DNA of 59,182 nucleotides from Planctomycetota bacterium (GCA_016197205.1 JACPWG010000084.1:1-59182); one strand, 5' to 3'. Positions 34,005 through 42,922 are shown, numbered from the stretch's first letter. The notes: generated by a model not told the origin, from the letters alone. A program made the numbers and translations.

Positions 34005-35369
34005 TCACTCGGTGCTCGTGACCTCCGGGGGCGCAGCCCGGACCTTTCGCCGCTTCCCGCCGCCCCGGGCGCGGAAGAGCAGCCGAATCGGGACCTCGGG
34101 GAAGGGGGATTCTTCGCGGAACTTCCGTGCGAGGTAGCGGCGATAGTCGTCGGGAAACGCGCTGGGCCGGCTGACGAAGAGCACGATGGTCGGCGGGTTG
34201 GTATCGATCTGCGTCGCGTAGAGGATCTTCGGCAGTTTGCCGCCGCGGGCCTTCGGCCGGTGCCACTCGCGCGCCCTCGCGACCAGCCGGTTGAGGATCG
34301 GCGTGGGGATCCGCTGCGAGGATTGACGATACAGTTCGCGAGCCAGCTCGAGGGTCTGCTTCACGTTGAACCCGGTCTTCGCGGAAGCGACGGCGAGCGG
34401 AGCGTAGCCGAGGCCGGGAAAGTGCGCGTTCATGTAGCGTACGTACTCGTCCGGCGTCGTGACCTTGCCGGCCAGGTCCCACTTGTTGAGGACGACCACC
34501 GTGGGCCGGGCCTCCTCCTCGATGAACTCGGCGATTTTCTTGTCGACCTCGGAGGCCTCCGCGGTGGCGTCGAAGAGGAAGAGGATCACGTCCGCCCGTT
34601 TGATCGACGAGAAGCTGCGCATGCGGCTCCAGTGCTCGATGGTATCCCGGGTCTTTCCCTTCTTACGCAGCCCGGCGGTGTCGATGAGAACGAACGTGTG
34701 GCCGTCCGCCTGGATCCGGACGTCGACGGAGTCGCGCGTCGTCCCGGCCTCTTCGTTCACGATGACCCGCTCCTCGCCCGCGATCCGGTTCAGGAGGGTG
34801 GACTTTCCGACGTTGCGCCTGCCGACGATGGCCAGCTTCATTTCGGAGGGCAGGGGCGGGCCTTCGGGCGCGGGCGGGAGGAGCTCGACGACCCGGTCGA
34901 GCAGCGCGCTGACCCCCGTGCGCTGGAGCGCGGAGATGAGCATGGGCTCGCCGAAGCCGAGGCGAAAAAAAATGGGCGACTCGAGGGCGAGCTTGTCGGT
35001 GTCGGCCTTGTTCGCCACGAGGAGGACGGGCCGGGCGTGCCCGCGCAGGCGCTCGGCGATCCGCCGATCCGGGGAGAGGATCCCTTCCCGCACGTCGACG
35101 ACGAAGAGAATCGCATCGGCCTGTTTGAGGGCCATCTCGACCTGCACCTGCACGGCGCGCTCGACTTCCGTGGGGGTCTCTTCGACGATCCCGCCGGTGT
35201 CGATCAGCTCGAAGTAGACGCCGCCGTGTTCGGTGAAGAGGCTGACGCGGTCGCGCGTGGTCCCGGGCGTGGGGTCCACGATCGACACCCGGCGTCGGGC
35301 GACGGCGTTGAGCAGGGTGGACTTGCCGACGTTCGGCCGGCCGACGATCGCGACGCGCGGGATGCTCAT
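34005..35369 (-). CDS. der: Ribosome-assembly GTPase Der (EngA)
   Basis: A 454-residue protein with two tandem G domains and a KH-like C-terminal domain, the hallmark of Der. G domain 1: GRPNVGKST, PGTTRD, DTGG, NKAD. G domain 2: GRRNVGKST, AGTTRD, DTAG, NKWD. The KH domain (about 350-440) is followed by a basic tail (ARGGGKRRKVR). Der acts in 50S subunit maturation. ATG 35369 gives the family's standard MSIPRVAIVGRPN start. Another open frame upstream is not conserved. Confidence 0.96.
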   Translation of the reverse strand: MSIPRVAIVGRPNVGKSTLLNAVARRRVSIVDPTPGTTRDRVSLFTEHGGVYFELIDTGGIVEETPTEVERAVQVQVEMALKQADAILFVVDVREGILSPDRRIAERLRGHARPVLLVANKADTDKLALESPIFFRLGFGEPMLISALQRTGVSALLDRVVELLPPAPEGPPLPSEMKLAIVGRRNVGKSTLLNRIAGEERVIVNEEAGTTRDSVDVRIQADGHTFVLIDTAGLRKKGKTRDTIEHWSRMRSFSSIKRADVILFLFDATAEASEVDKKIAEFIEEEARPTVVVLNKWDLAGKVTTPDEYVRYMNAHFPGLGYAPLAVASAKTGFNVKQTLELARELYRQSSQRIPTPILNRLVARAREWHRPKARGGKLPKILYATQIDTNPPTIVLFVSRPSAFPDDYRRYLARKFREESPFPEVPIRLLFRARGGGKRRKVRAAPPEVTSTE

Positions 35370-35564
35370 GGACTTGCCGATCCGGTAGGAAAAGTCAAAA
35401 GAACGGGCCACCGAAAACGCCGAAGACACCGACGGCCCGCGACAGCGCTTCGTGCAAATCGGTGCGTGGAGCGTCTTCCGCGGCGACGTCGTCGTATGCA
35501 AAAGCCTGCTGACGGGGGCGGCGGGCCCTCGCTCAGCGGCGGCCCGGCCGCCAAGGCCATCCGC

Positions 35565-36464
35565 CTACCGCGACGACGACGCCGGCGGGGCGGGCGGCTC
35601 CTGCGAAACGGGAAGGCGCCGAAGCTGCCACAGGAACTCGGAGCGGAACGGGCTCTCCTCCGGCGCGACGGACCCCTCGAGCGGTGTGCCGCGGACTTCG
35701 GCGGCCACGAGGTCCCCTTCCTCGCCGAGCGCGCACCGGATCTCGAGTCGAAGCACCTGGGCCTTCGCGAACCTCACCTCGACGAGCGCGAGGTAGCCCG
35801 GACTCGCGGCCGTCGCCACATGCGGAAGCAGGCCGACCTCCCCCACGAGAGTCACCGGTTCGGGCCATGCCCCGAGACGCGTGCGCTCCGCGAAGGCCTC
35901 GGCCTCCAGTCGGATCGGCCAGGGACCCTTTGACGCCGCGGTCTTTGGCGGTCGGCTCGCCCATGCCGTCTCCTCCAGCAGGAGGAAGGCGACCATGCGT
36001 CCGCGCCACGCATCGGAGGCGCCGGCGCCGAGCCGGCCCGGCAGCACGCTCACCAGCGGACCGGCGCCCTCCGGATCCCGCTTGAAGTCGATGCCCTCCG
36101 GCATGTCCAGGGAGACGGGCTTTTCGCCCTGCGCGTCGCGCTCCGACACCCACGCGCCACGCGGGGCCAGGGCGATCGAGGCGAGCCTGCCGTCGGCGCC
36201 GGGGACGAGGGTCTCCTGCCATCGCGCCGTCAGCGTCCGCTGGACGGCAGGCGTCCCGACAGTCGTGACCAACCTGCAGGCCCGGTCCCAGAGGCGGGGC
36301 GCGTTGGACACGGCGGACGCGTCCGCGCGGCCGGCCGACTTCGGCTGCCGCCCTGCCGGCGTCGCCGGCGTGCCCCCGCACCCGGCGGCTATCCACGTCA
36401 CGAGAAGGAACGCGAGCGGGGATCGCAGTCCCCTCGGCAGGCGTCGAGCGCGGCGCATCCCCAT
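35565..36464 (-). CDS. Lipoprotein of unknown function
   Basis: A 299-residue precursor with a lipoprotein signal (PLAFLLVTWIAAGCGG, Cys near residue 29). The mature protein is beta-rich with no motif I recognise. GAGGAG lies 3 bases before the first ATG (36464) and 9 bases before a second (36458), so either may start translation. A 164-bp MITE begins 14 bases upstream, in the ribosome-site/leader region. Any promoter must therefore lie within the MITE or beyond it. Confidence 0.7.
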   Translation of the reverse strand: MGMRRARRLPRGLRSPLAFLLVTWIAAGCGGTPATPAGRQPKSAGRADASAVSNAPRLWDRACRLVTTVGTPAVQRTLTARWQETLVPGADGRLASIALAPRGAWVSERDAQGEKPVSLDMPEGIDFKRDPEGAGPLVSVLPGRLGAGASDAWRGRMVAFLLLEETAWASRPPKTAASKGPWPIRLEAEAFAERTRLGAWPEPVTLVGEVGLLPHVATAASPGYLALVEVRFAKAQVLRLEIRCALGEEGDLVAAEVRGTPLEGSVAPEESPFRSEFLWQLRRLPVSQEPPAPPASSSR

Positions 36465-36477
36465 CCTCGTCTCCTCA

Positions 36478-36641
36478 GTACCGCCCCACAGAATTGGGTG
36501 ACCAATTTCCTCGGGGATTTCGCCCGCCCGCTTTGTTGCGCTCGCTCGACGTAGTCCTCCGTTACTACGCCTCGCTCGCGCGCCTCGCGGGCGGCCGAAC
36601 TTGCCTTCGGCTATTGGTCACCGACTTCCGTGGAGCGGTAC
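36478..36641. mobile_element. Family A MITE copy 3 (complete, 164 bp)
   Basis: Ends GTACCGCCCCACAGAATTG and (inward from the right) GTACCGCTCCACGGAAGTC. Flanks CTCAG at 36474-36478 and 36641-36645, a clean target duplication. Nearly identical to the copy at 56646-56809, which implies recent spread. Inserted in the leader of the lipoprotein gene. Confidence 0.88.
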
Positions 36642-36673
36642 TCAGCCGCCTCTACCCTCGCGCTTCGGTCGGC

Positions 36674-37903
36674 TCAGAACGAAACGGTCACCCCGAGCGA
36701 CACCTGGTCCACGTCATACTCGCCCGTTCCGTCGTTCGTTCGCTTGAGGGAGTGGGAATAGCTGAGGTCCGCGACGAGGCCGCCGGCGATTCGGTACGTG
36801 ACGCCCGCCTCCGCGACCATGGAGTCCCGCAGCGCCTGGGTGTTGTCGGCGTCCCCCTCTTCCGCGCGCTGAAAGAGCACGCTCGCGCGGACGCTCCACC
36901 GGTCGTGCAGCCTCCGGTCATAGAAAAGCCGGAGCGTGTCGTTCGCCGAGTAGTTCCCGAAGACGGATTCCTCGGGACGATGCGAATAGGCGAGGACCAC
37001 CTTGTCCTCCGGCGAGGCATACCAACGCGCCGTGAGCCGGGTCACGGGACCCCGATAGTCCTCCGTGAAGGCCACTTCGCCGGAGCCGCTGTCGTAGTCT
37101 TGGTTGCGGTAGCCGATTTCGGCGAGGATCCCGAACGAGTCCGAGGGGAGCCACTGGGCGCCGATCGCGCCTTCCTCGAACACGTTGTCTTCCTTCACTT
37201 CCTCGACGTAGTCGGTGTGGCCGCCGACGCCGGTGGTCAGGAGTTTCCACTGCGGGTTGAGGACGTAGCCGACCTTCGCGCGGACCTCGTTGACTTCATA
37301 GTTGACGAACTCGAAGTCCGCCTCGTCCACGGCGAAGTCGATGTGCTCGAATAAGACTTCGGCGTTCCAGGGGGCCTTGGCATAGCCGAAGCCCGCATAA
37401 TAGCTGTACTGCTCCACCGGGAGGCGGGCGGCGAAGACCTCATCGAGAGGATCCTCCGTTCGCTGGAAATAGCCTCCCCAGGTGACGTAGACGTCGCCCG
37501 GGACTACCTTGAAACTGCCGGTGAGGAGGGGTTCGACCGCATCCGACTCCGTGTGGTCCGCGAAGAACGCGAAGCGCACGGTCGAGGCGAGCGCGGCCTG
37601 GACCTTGTCCGAGTCGAAGCGGATCCCGAAGCCGGGAATCACGTTCGTGATGAAGTCGTCCTGCTCGTCCCCGTCGGACAGGAAGATGTTGCTGTTGTAG
37701 ACTTCGGACGTCGATACGGTGGGTTGGAAGGTCCAGTTGCCGGACTTGAGGCCGAACACGTGCTCTGGATCTTCTTCCGGCCTTGGGGCGGTGGAATGGG
37801 TGGTGGTGACCTGGGCGAAGGCTTGACCGGTGCACGCGACGGCCATGGAAACGAAAAAAAATAAGAGCCGAGGGGCACCGGAACGCGACCGGGGGTCGAT
37901 CAC
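36674..37903 (-). CDS. Outer-membrane beta-barrel protein
   Basis: A 409-residue precursor. Signal peptide: LLFFFVSMAVACTGQAFAQ. The mature part has regularly spaced amphipathic strands (VYNSNIFL, RFAFFADHTESD, YSYYAGFGYAKAPW, VVLAYSHRPEESV, LFYDRRLHDRWSV) and ends in LGVTVSF with a terminal Phe, as barrel proteins inserted by BamA do. It resembles the BBP2-type barrels associated with exopolysaccharide loci, though none is here. The start is GTG 37903, with GAGGAG 7 bases upstream. Long ATG-initiated extensions run into repeat DNA. Confidence 0.82.
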   Translation of the reverse strand: MIDPRSRSGAPRLLFFFVSMAVACTGQAFAQVTTTHSTAPRPEEDPEHVFGLKSGNWTFQPTVSTSEVYNSNIFLSDGDEQDDFITNVIPGFGIRFDSDKVQAALASTVRFAFFADHTESDAVEPLLTGSFKVVPGDVYVTWGGYFQRTEDPLDEVFAARLPVEQYSYYAGFGYAKAPWNAEVLFEHIDFAVDEADFEFVNYEVNEVRAKVGYVLNPQWKLLTTGVGGHTDYVEEVKEDNVFEEGAIGAQWLPSDSFGILAEIGYRNQDYDSGSGEVAFTEDYRGPVTRLTARWYASPEDKVVLAYSHRPEESVFGNYSANDTLRLFYDRRLHDRWSVRASVLFQRAEEGDADNTQALRDSMVAEAGVTYRIAGGLVADLSYSHSLKRTNDGTGEYDVDQVSLGVTVSF

Positions 37904-38056
37904 AGACAGCTCCTCATTTGGCGGCGCGGTGGCGAGCAAATTCGCGAACGAGTATCCAGGGGAGGTGGCCCTAGTGGGGCTTCCATCTAGGTTCTGTAGG
38001 TTCTTGGTGGCTCTCGCGGCCCCGACCCGCCTCGAAAGCCTGGGGGGAGAACGAAG

Positions 38057-38107
38057 GCTCAATTCTCAATGATCGAGGTTCAAGCAAGGCTCAAGACTCA
38101 ATGCTCA
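38057..38107. repeat. Heptanucleotide imperfect tandem array
   Basis: Inverse of 4629-4687; minus-strand words TTGAGCA, TTGAGTC, TTGAGCC, TTGCTTG, TTGAGAA. Part of family C copy 2. Confidence 0.65.
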
Positions 38108-38198
38108 ACGCCTTATTCGCGTGCGTGAACGAAGCTCCGGAAATCCGCTGACGAACCAGGTCTGGGAAGATCGGCGTTGGGGGCTCCGGCCTCCCTGA

Positions 38199-38240
38199 GC
38201 CTTGAACATTGAGCCTTGTTCATTGAGCCTTGAACATTTG
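38199..38240. repeat. Heptanucleotide imperfect tandem array
   Basis: Words AGCCTTG, AACATTG, AGCCTTG, TTCATTG, AGCCTTG, AACATTT in perfect 7-base register. Inverse of 4323-4379. Confidence 0.7.
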
Positions 38241-38279
38241 AATCCGCGACGCACCCACAGGATCGATGTTGAAGGCCCA

Positions 38280-38414
38280 CTCGTGGCCTGTTGCCGAAGT
38301 CCAGACACGCTGCCTGGGGGCGCGGGCCTCCGGCCCGCGCGAACGGCCGCAGGGGTTACGGCCCGCCGTGACAGAATTGACGACTGTGTCCGAAGTTCCT
38401 CAACGGGCCACTCG
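38280..38414. repeat. Family B inverted-repeat element, copy 2
   Basis: 135 bp, inverse of 607-741 and the same length. Ends are CTCG at 38280-38283 and 38411-38414, decayed from CTAG. The interior CGCGGGCCTCCGGCCCGCGC palindrome is shared with copy 1. Between it and the FecR stop (38530) a further stretch ends in CCACTAG, which may be the end of yet another decayed element. Confidence 0.75.
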
Positions 38415-38529
38415 GGCGCGGCTGGGGTCGGCAATCCGACGGGAGGAGGGCAGGAACGCCGTTCCCGCCGGCGCCTCCGCCAGGGGCCACGCGCCAGGGC
38501 GTAAAGCGGGGCCGCCGTGCACGAGTCCA

Positions 38530-40623
38530 CTAGCGGGCCTGGGGCATGGGCGGATTGAACACTTCGAGATGGCCGTGCTGATCATTGGGGGCGAACGGCG
38601 GATTCCCGCAATTGTTGAGCGGGATGCCGAGGACCTTGTGCCAGAGCGCATGCAGCGCCTGGAGGTCCCCGTCCTGACCCGCGCCCTCCAGGCTGCAGAA
38701 CTCCGCGTGGAAGAATTCCTCCATCGCCGCTTTGCTGCCGAGGTGGGCGTGCAGTCTCTCGTGAAGCCCCTCAAGCCCGCCGGCGATCAGCGCTTCGGCA
38801 CCCTCCGGCAGCGGAATGCATTCGGGGCCTTCGCCGGAGGTGTCCTCGTTGTTCTGCAGGCCGAAGTGGATGTTGCAATGGTCGAAATCCTGGTGGAAGC
38901 CGCCCTTTTCGGTGGACTCATGAAAGGAGAGATGCGCCTCCTGCAGGGCCAGGTGGAAGAGGGTGTGGAGGGCATCCGGCGTGTCGAAATTTCCGGTGCG
39001 GAGCCGCTGGAAGAACGCGGCGCTGTCCGCGAGCAGATTCCCCCGGGTGAAAATCCCGTTCGGTGGCGGTTCCAGGTTTTTGGCGCGCACGCCGTCCGGC
39101 TGAATCTGGGAGAAGGTGTTGTCGAAGCGCGTGGCGACGCTTGCAAGGTACTCCGCCTCACGCCGGTCGGCGAATTCCTTCATGACCGAAGGGGTGTTGA
39201 GCTCGGCCGTTCGCTGGAAGCTCTCGTTGTGGATGGACTGGAAGGCGAGAAGCCCCGGCTGAAGGTTGCCGTCCAGCGAGGCGAAGTGGAAGAGAGCGTG
39301 TGCTTCCTGGAACCCAAACCCGTTCGCAGCCTTGGCGTCGGGCCGGCCGCGGAAGTCCTCGTTCCCTTCCAGGTCGTTGTTTGTGCCGTGCCAAAAGAGG
39401 TGGGTCATGTCAAAACCAGCGTGGGCGTAGTCTCCGCCGCCATTGGGCGCATTCGCATTTCCACCCGCGTTTCCACCGTTGTTCGGCCCGCCTGGCACTT
39501 GCCGGACATCGTCCGGGTTCTGTCCATGCCGCGGCCCCCCCGGACCGCCCTGGCGATCCCCAAGGCCGTCGCCGTTCCGTCCGTTGTTCCCGGGGCCATT
39601 CGGTCCACCATTTCCCTGACCTTGCCCCTGGCCCTGGCCCTGGCCCTGACCCTGACCATCGCCTTGCCCCTGACCCTGGCCGTCGCCTGGCCCCTGACCC
39701 TGGCCGTCGCCTGGCCCCTGACCCTGGCCGTCGCCTGGCCCTTGACCAGGGCCCGCCCCTGGACCCGCATGGGCCGGGCCCGCCTGTTCCGCGTGTCCCT
39801 GCTGCAGGACATGCTCGCCGGAGCCGTCCCCGCGGTCGATCCTCGGCTGGCCTTGGGTCGCCGTGACGGTCGTTCCGCCGGCGTCGTTTCCGATCGTTAC
39901 CCCGTCATTCTTGCCCGCGTGGACGACCGAACCGCCGATGTGAATCTCGATCCTGCCGCCGCCGTCCTCGAGGATATCCACGCTCAACTGGTGCGAGGCC
40001 GGGTCGTACTGGAGTCGTACATGCTGGCCGTCACCCAGGTCCAGCTCCGTGCCGACCGCGTCGTTGCCGAACGTGATGTGCGAGTCCTTTCCGAGCTTCA
40101 GGTGCAGGCTGTTGCCGCTCACGTCGAAATCGAGCACGGTCCCCTTGACGGCCGCGACGCCGCTCGGGGTCTCGAACTCCGTGAAGATCGCGGTGCCCGG
40201 CTGGATGTCGCCGTGGACCTTGCCGGCCAGGATTTTCACTTGGCGCAGCACGCTCTTCCCGGCGGCCTTCCCGACGGTCGCCTTTCCGGCCTCCAGCGGC
40301 CCCTGGCGGATGACGATGCGCGCGCCGGGTTCGTCGAGCCGCAGCATGCTCCCGTCCTCCATCAGGATCACGGCCTTGCCGTTCGCGCCCGTGGACACCT
40401 CGTCCCCGGCGCAAAGCGCGGAATTGCGGATCTTCGTGCCGACGCGACTGACGATGCGCACTTCCCCGCCCGCGGCCGGCTTCACCTCCACCGTCCCCTC
40501 GAAATCGCTGATCTGGGCGATCCTCGTCCCTCCCGCGTCGTCCTGCGCGGAAGCGTAGGGGGAGAAGACGAGGGCCAGGGCTGCCAAGGCGCAGCCCAGC
40601 GCGAGGGCCAGGCGAGGGACCAT
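38530..40623 (-). CDS. Secreted FecR-domain protein with Gly/Gln repeat and His-rich C-terminal domain
   Basis: A 697-residue precursor. Signal peptide (LALALGCALAALALVFSPYASAQ). FecR-like beta domain (about 30-210), with CAGDEVSTGANGKAVILMEDGSMLRL and TPSGVAAVKGTVLDFDV. Next is a low-complexity linker (about 270-400) built on GQGPGDGQ octads and GQ dipeptides. The C-terminal domain of about 290 residues is rich in His and Phe (AHAGFDMTHLFWHGT, EAHLSFHEST, GLHERLHAHLGS, LQALHALWHKVLG). I do not recognise it, though the spacing of His residues suggests metal binding. A consensus promoter and a GGAGG site precede ATG 40623. Confidence 0.78.
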   Translation of the reverse strand: MVPRLALALGCALAALALVFSPYASAQDDAGGTRIAQISDFEGTVEVKPAAGGEVRIVSRVGTKIRNSALCAGDEVSTGANGKAVILMEDGSMLRLDEPGARIVIRQGPLEAGKATVGKAAGKSVLRQVKILAGKVHGDIQPGTAIFTEFETPSGVAAVKGTVLDFDVSGNSLHLKLGKDSHITFGNDAVGTELDLGDGQHVRLQYDPASHQLSVDILEDGGGRIEIHIGGSVVHAGKNDGVTIGNDAGGTTVTATQGQPRIDRGDGSGEHVLQQGHAEQAGPAHAGPGAGPGQGPGDGQGQGPGDGQGQGPGDGQGQGQGDGQGQGQGQGQGQGQGNGGPNGPGNNGRNGDGLGDRQGGPGGPRHGQNPDDVRQVPGGPNNGGNAGGNANAPNGGGDYAHAGFDMTHLFWHGTNNDLEGNEDFRGRPDAKAANGFGFQEAHALFHFASLDGNLQPGLLAFQSIHNESFQRTAELNTPSVMKEFADRREAEYLASVATRFDNTFSQIQPDGVRAKNLEPPPNGIFTRGNLLADSAAFFQRLRTGNFDTPDALHTLFHLALQEAHLSFHESTEKGGFHQDFDHCNIHFGLQNNEDTSGEGPECIPLPEGAEALIAGGLEGLHERLHAHLGSKAAMEEFFHAEFCSLEGAGQDGDLQALHALWHKVLGIPLNNCGNPPFAPNDQHGHLEVFNPPMPQAR
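39668..39742. repeat. 24-bp intragenic tandem repeat
   Basis: Three near-perfect copies of a 24-base unit (CCTGACCCTGGCCGTCGCCT plus GGCC) with degenerate copies on both sides. They encode GQGPGDGQ in the FecR protein. Variation in repeat number between strains would be expected. Confidence 0.8.
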
Positions 40624-40670
40624 GCTTTCCTCCGCGAGAAGAAGGGCACGAGTTGCATGTGGGGCGCAAC

Positions 40671-40700
40671 ATGATATTCAACTGGGGCACCCTGTGTCAA
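40671..40700 (-). promoter_or_regulatory. Sigma-70-type promoter for the FecR-domain gene
   Basis: Minus-strand TTGACA, 18 bases, TATCAT, about 50 bases upstream of ATG 40623. The MITE at 40718-40923 ends 17 bases upstream of the -35 box. Confidence 0.65.
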
Positions 40701-40717
40701 GAGTTGACGTCGACCGA

Positions 40718-40923
40718 GTACCGCTCCACGGGAGTCGGTGGCCCATCGGCGTAGGCAAATTTGGCCGCCCGCGAGGCGCGCAAGCGAGGCGTGGTAGCGG
40801 AGAACCACGGCGAGCGAGCGCAACACCTGCGCCCCGCGGCGCCGCAGCGCGAAGGGGGGAAGCGGGGAAGCGGGTGGCCAAAATCGCCGACTACATCGGT
40901 CACCCCATTCCGTGGGGCGGTAC
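40718..40923. mobile_element. Family A MITE copy 4 (with internal 42-bp insertion)
   Basis: Ends GTACCGCTCCACGGGAGTC and (inward) GTACCGCCCCACGGAATGG. 206 bp instead of 164 because of an extra GC-rich stretch around 40828-40870. Flanks CCGAG and CTGTG are each one base from CTGAG, so the target duplication has decayed. It is the most diverged full-length copy. Confidence 0.8.
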
Positions 40924-41017
40924 TGTGCTTGCCGTGCTGGGCACCCGTGTCGCGCCGATAGCCGGCGCCTGGGGCGCGAAGTCCTGTTGAAGCGCACGCG
41001 TGCGGGATGCAAAGTTG

Positions 41018-41047
41018 TTGCGCCCCCCCCGCGGGCCGTGCTATAGT
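41018..41047 (+). promoter_or_regulatory. Possible promoter for the 41104-43837 operon
   Basis: TTGCGC, 18 bases (a C8 run and GCGGGCC), then TATAGT. The -10 is good and the -35 moderate. A transcript would begin near 41055, favouring the ATG at 41104 over the one at 41065. Confidence 0.4.
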
Positions 41048-41103
41048 CCGCCCCCTTCCCTTCCATGGTTTCCCCGAAGCACACGTGTCTCCGCAGGGCG
41101 CGC

Positions 41104-41949
41104 ATGGCAGTACGCTGGCCCCTCCTCTGGGTTCTCTTCCTGGCGTTCGGGGTTCCGGCCTCGGCCGACGACCCCGAGCTTGGGCCCTTGCGGCAGGCCG
41201 TGGCGGAGCGGGCATGCGCGTCGGCCGCGGAGGAAATACGGCCCGCGCGTCCGAAGGAGGAGCTCCTCGTTTGCCGTCTGCGCAATGACCGCGGAGGCAA
41301 GGTCACGGAGCTGCTGCGAACGGCCATCGCTGCGCGCGGGAAGTTCGCCGTGATGGAGCCCGGCCTGGTCGACTCGCTCTGGCGGGAGCTGGGGCTCCCC
41401 GAGGACGACATTAAGACCGGGGAAGAGGCGAGGAGGGCCGGCAGCCGGGCCGGCGCGAAAGCGGTGCTCCTCGGGCGCCTCGAGCGCCTGACCGTTGAGG
41501 AGGGCGGCAATGCCGCCATCGACCTGCGATTGCGGATCCTCGACGTGGAGACCGGAAACGGGGTGCTCGTCGGTCGCTACCGCGAGGACCTGCAGCAGGG
41601 GCTTCTGTCCATCCCCCACCTGCGTGCGTGGGCGTACGACACCGCGCTCGCCTACCGTGCGCTCATCTGGCTCTCCATCCTCCTGCTGTTGCCGCTCTTT
41701 TCCGTGCTGCTGCGGCGCGTGCTCGATCCGACGGCTGCGGGCGTGAGCGTCCTCCTCGTGCTCCTGTACACGCTTGTGGACGCGGGCGCGGCGTTCCTCC
41801 TCCTGGCGGTCGGGCTCGAGGGGCTGCCGGCGGGGCTCGTCTGCCTCGTCGCCGTGGCGGTCTCGCTCTTCTACAACCTGTCGGTCGGGACCAAGATCGC
41901 GACGCTGGAATTCGCCGCCGGCCGCTCGAGGGCCGGGAGCGCGGCATGA
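41104..41949 (+). CDS. Membrane protein with CsgG-like N-terminal segment
   Basis: A 281-residue protein: signal-type segment (LLWVLFLAFGVPASA), then an extracytoplasmic alpha/beta domain with ELLVCRLRNDRGGKVTELLRTAIAARGKFAVMEP and AKAVLLGRLE, then three or four transmembrane helices (about 185-265). The N-terminal pattern (small-nucleotide-free fold, R..L..A....F.V.E, then A.AVL.G) resembles CsgG/FlgO-type lipoprotein domains; this is inference. The next gene has the same layout, so the two are paralogues. First gene of a three-gene operon with a PDZ-redoxin. Confidence 0.65.
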   Translation: MAVRWPLLWVLFLAFGVPASADDPELGPLRQAVAERACASAAEEIRPARPKEELLVCRLRNDRGGKVTELLRTAIAARGKFAVMEPGLVDSLWRELGLPEDDIKTGEEARRAGSRAGAKAVLLGRLERLTVEEGGNAAIDLRLRILDVETGNGVLVGRYREDLQQGLLSIPHLRAWAYDTALAYRALIWLSILLLLPLFSVLLRRVLDPTAAGVSVLLVLLYTLVDAGAAFLLLAVGLEGLPAGLVCLVAVAVSLFYNLSVGTKIATLEFAAGRSRAGSAA

Positions 41950-42003
41950 AGGGTGCCACCAGCGTGGCGCCCCGGTTCGAGTCTGGTTGTGGCTGCGTGC
42001 GGC

Positions 42004-42906
42004 ATGGACGACAAGTCGTGGATCCTTGTGGCCGTACTGGCGCTGGTCCTGGCCGTGGCGACCGCGGCCCAGGTCTTCGCCGTTTACGGCGCGGAGTTCG
42101 AGTCCCCGACCTATCTTCGCGACCGCGTGGTGTCCGAGGTCGTGGGCCGCGTCGTCGGGGGCTTGCCCGCACAGAGGGAATGGCGCAAGGCCGCCATGCT
42201 CCTCGAGCCGGCGGAGGGAAACTCGGTTGTAGCCGGCGCGCTTGCCCGCAAGCTCGAGTCGACGGGCGGCTGGCGCGTGCTCGATGCCGAGTACCTGGAG
42301 GAGCTGCTCGCCGAACATGCGCGCGAGTCCGGGGCGCCGAACGGCCCGGTCTCCGGCTTCGACGTGGAAAAGGCCGTCGCGATCGGTCGCTGGCTCGGCG
42401 TAGGGATGGTGGTCTTCGGCTCGGCCACGCTTCGGGACGACGACCAGGCCGCAGAGTGTTCGCTCAAGGTCGACGCTTGGGACACGGCGGCGGTCGCCCC
42501 GCTCGTGCCCACGTCCGCGACGGCGGCCGCGGCTGCCGAGGGGCCGCGGGTCGGGGGGCATGGGGCCGTCTCGGCCCTCGAGGCCGCGGCGTCGGTCCCG
42601 AGGTCGGTGTTCAGCCTGTCCTACTACCGCGCTTGCCTGGACCGGACGTCGGGGCTGTATCGAGTTTTCCTGTGGACCCTGTGGCTTTTGCTGCTGCCGT
42701 TCGCCGCGTACCCGGTCTATCGCGGGCTTTTCGAGCTGCGGTCGAACCCGGCGAATGCCGCCCTCCTCGCGGGTTTTGTCGTCGCGGCCGGGGCGGGAGT
42801 TCTCGTCCTGAACGGTTTCCATGCGACCTGGACCCTGCTCGTCGGGACCCTCGCGGCCGCCGTGTACGATCTCGTGGTGCTCGATCGGCTCGAGGAAATC
42901 GAATAA
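42004..42906 (+). CDS. Membrane protein, paralogue of the preceding gene
   Basis: A 300-residue protein with an N-terminal membrane segment (WILVAVLALVLAVATAAQVFAV), a soluble domain of about 180 residues containing VVAGALARKLESTGGWRVLDAEYLEELL and LGVGMVVFGSATLRDDD, and three or four C-terminal transmembrane helices. It has the same order of parts as the gene before it, including the A..L......W.VL.....E.L pattern typical of CsgG-like domains. Start 42004 lacks a clear ribosome site; an upstream start at 41953 would overlap nothing and is possible. Only 16 bases separate it from the next gene. Confidence 0.65.
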   Translation: MDDKSWILVAVLALVLAVATAAQVFAVYGAEFESPTYLRDRVVSEVVGRVVGGLPAQREWRKAAMLLEPAEGNSVVAGALARKLESTGGWRVLDAEYLEELLAEHARESGAPNGPVSGFDVEKAVAIGRWLGVGMVVFGSATLRDDDQAAECSLKVDAWDTAAVAPLVPTSATAAAAAEGPRVGGHGAVSALEAAASVPRSVFSLSYYRACLDRTSGLYRVFLWTLWLLLLPFAAYPVYRGLFELRSNPANAALLAGFVVAAGAGVLVLNGFHATWTLLVGTLAAAVYDLVVLDRLEEIE

Positions 42907-42922
42907 GGGGAAGCAAGTCGAG

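Larger units (their letters stand above)
37971..38283. repeat. Family C inverted-repeat element, copy 2 (uninterrupted)
   Basis: 313 bp in inverse orientation to 4281-4772. Left end CTAGTGGGGCTTCCATCTAG; the right end reads inward as CGAGTGGGCCTTCAACATCG. It contains the two heptanucleotide arrays (38057-38107, 38199-38240) and the intact site into which a MITE jumped in copy 1. It abuts the family B element at 38280-38414, sharing CTCG. Confidence 0.8.

Noticed and set aside
36494..37354. ORFs containing the recurring LDVVLRYYASLARLAGG string (also near 16469, 40482, 56593, 58820) as a protein family
   Set aside because: The string is the translation of the family A MITE in one frame; the ORFs differ on both sides and have no ribosome sites.
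39600..39780. CRISPR array suggested by regular 24-base repeats
   Set aside because: The repeats are directly tandem without unique spacers and encode GQGPGDGQ in frame within the FecR gene.
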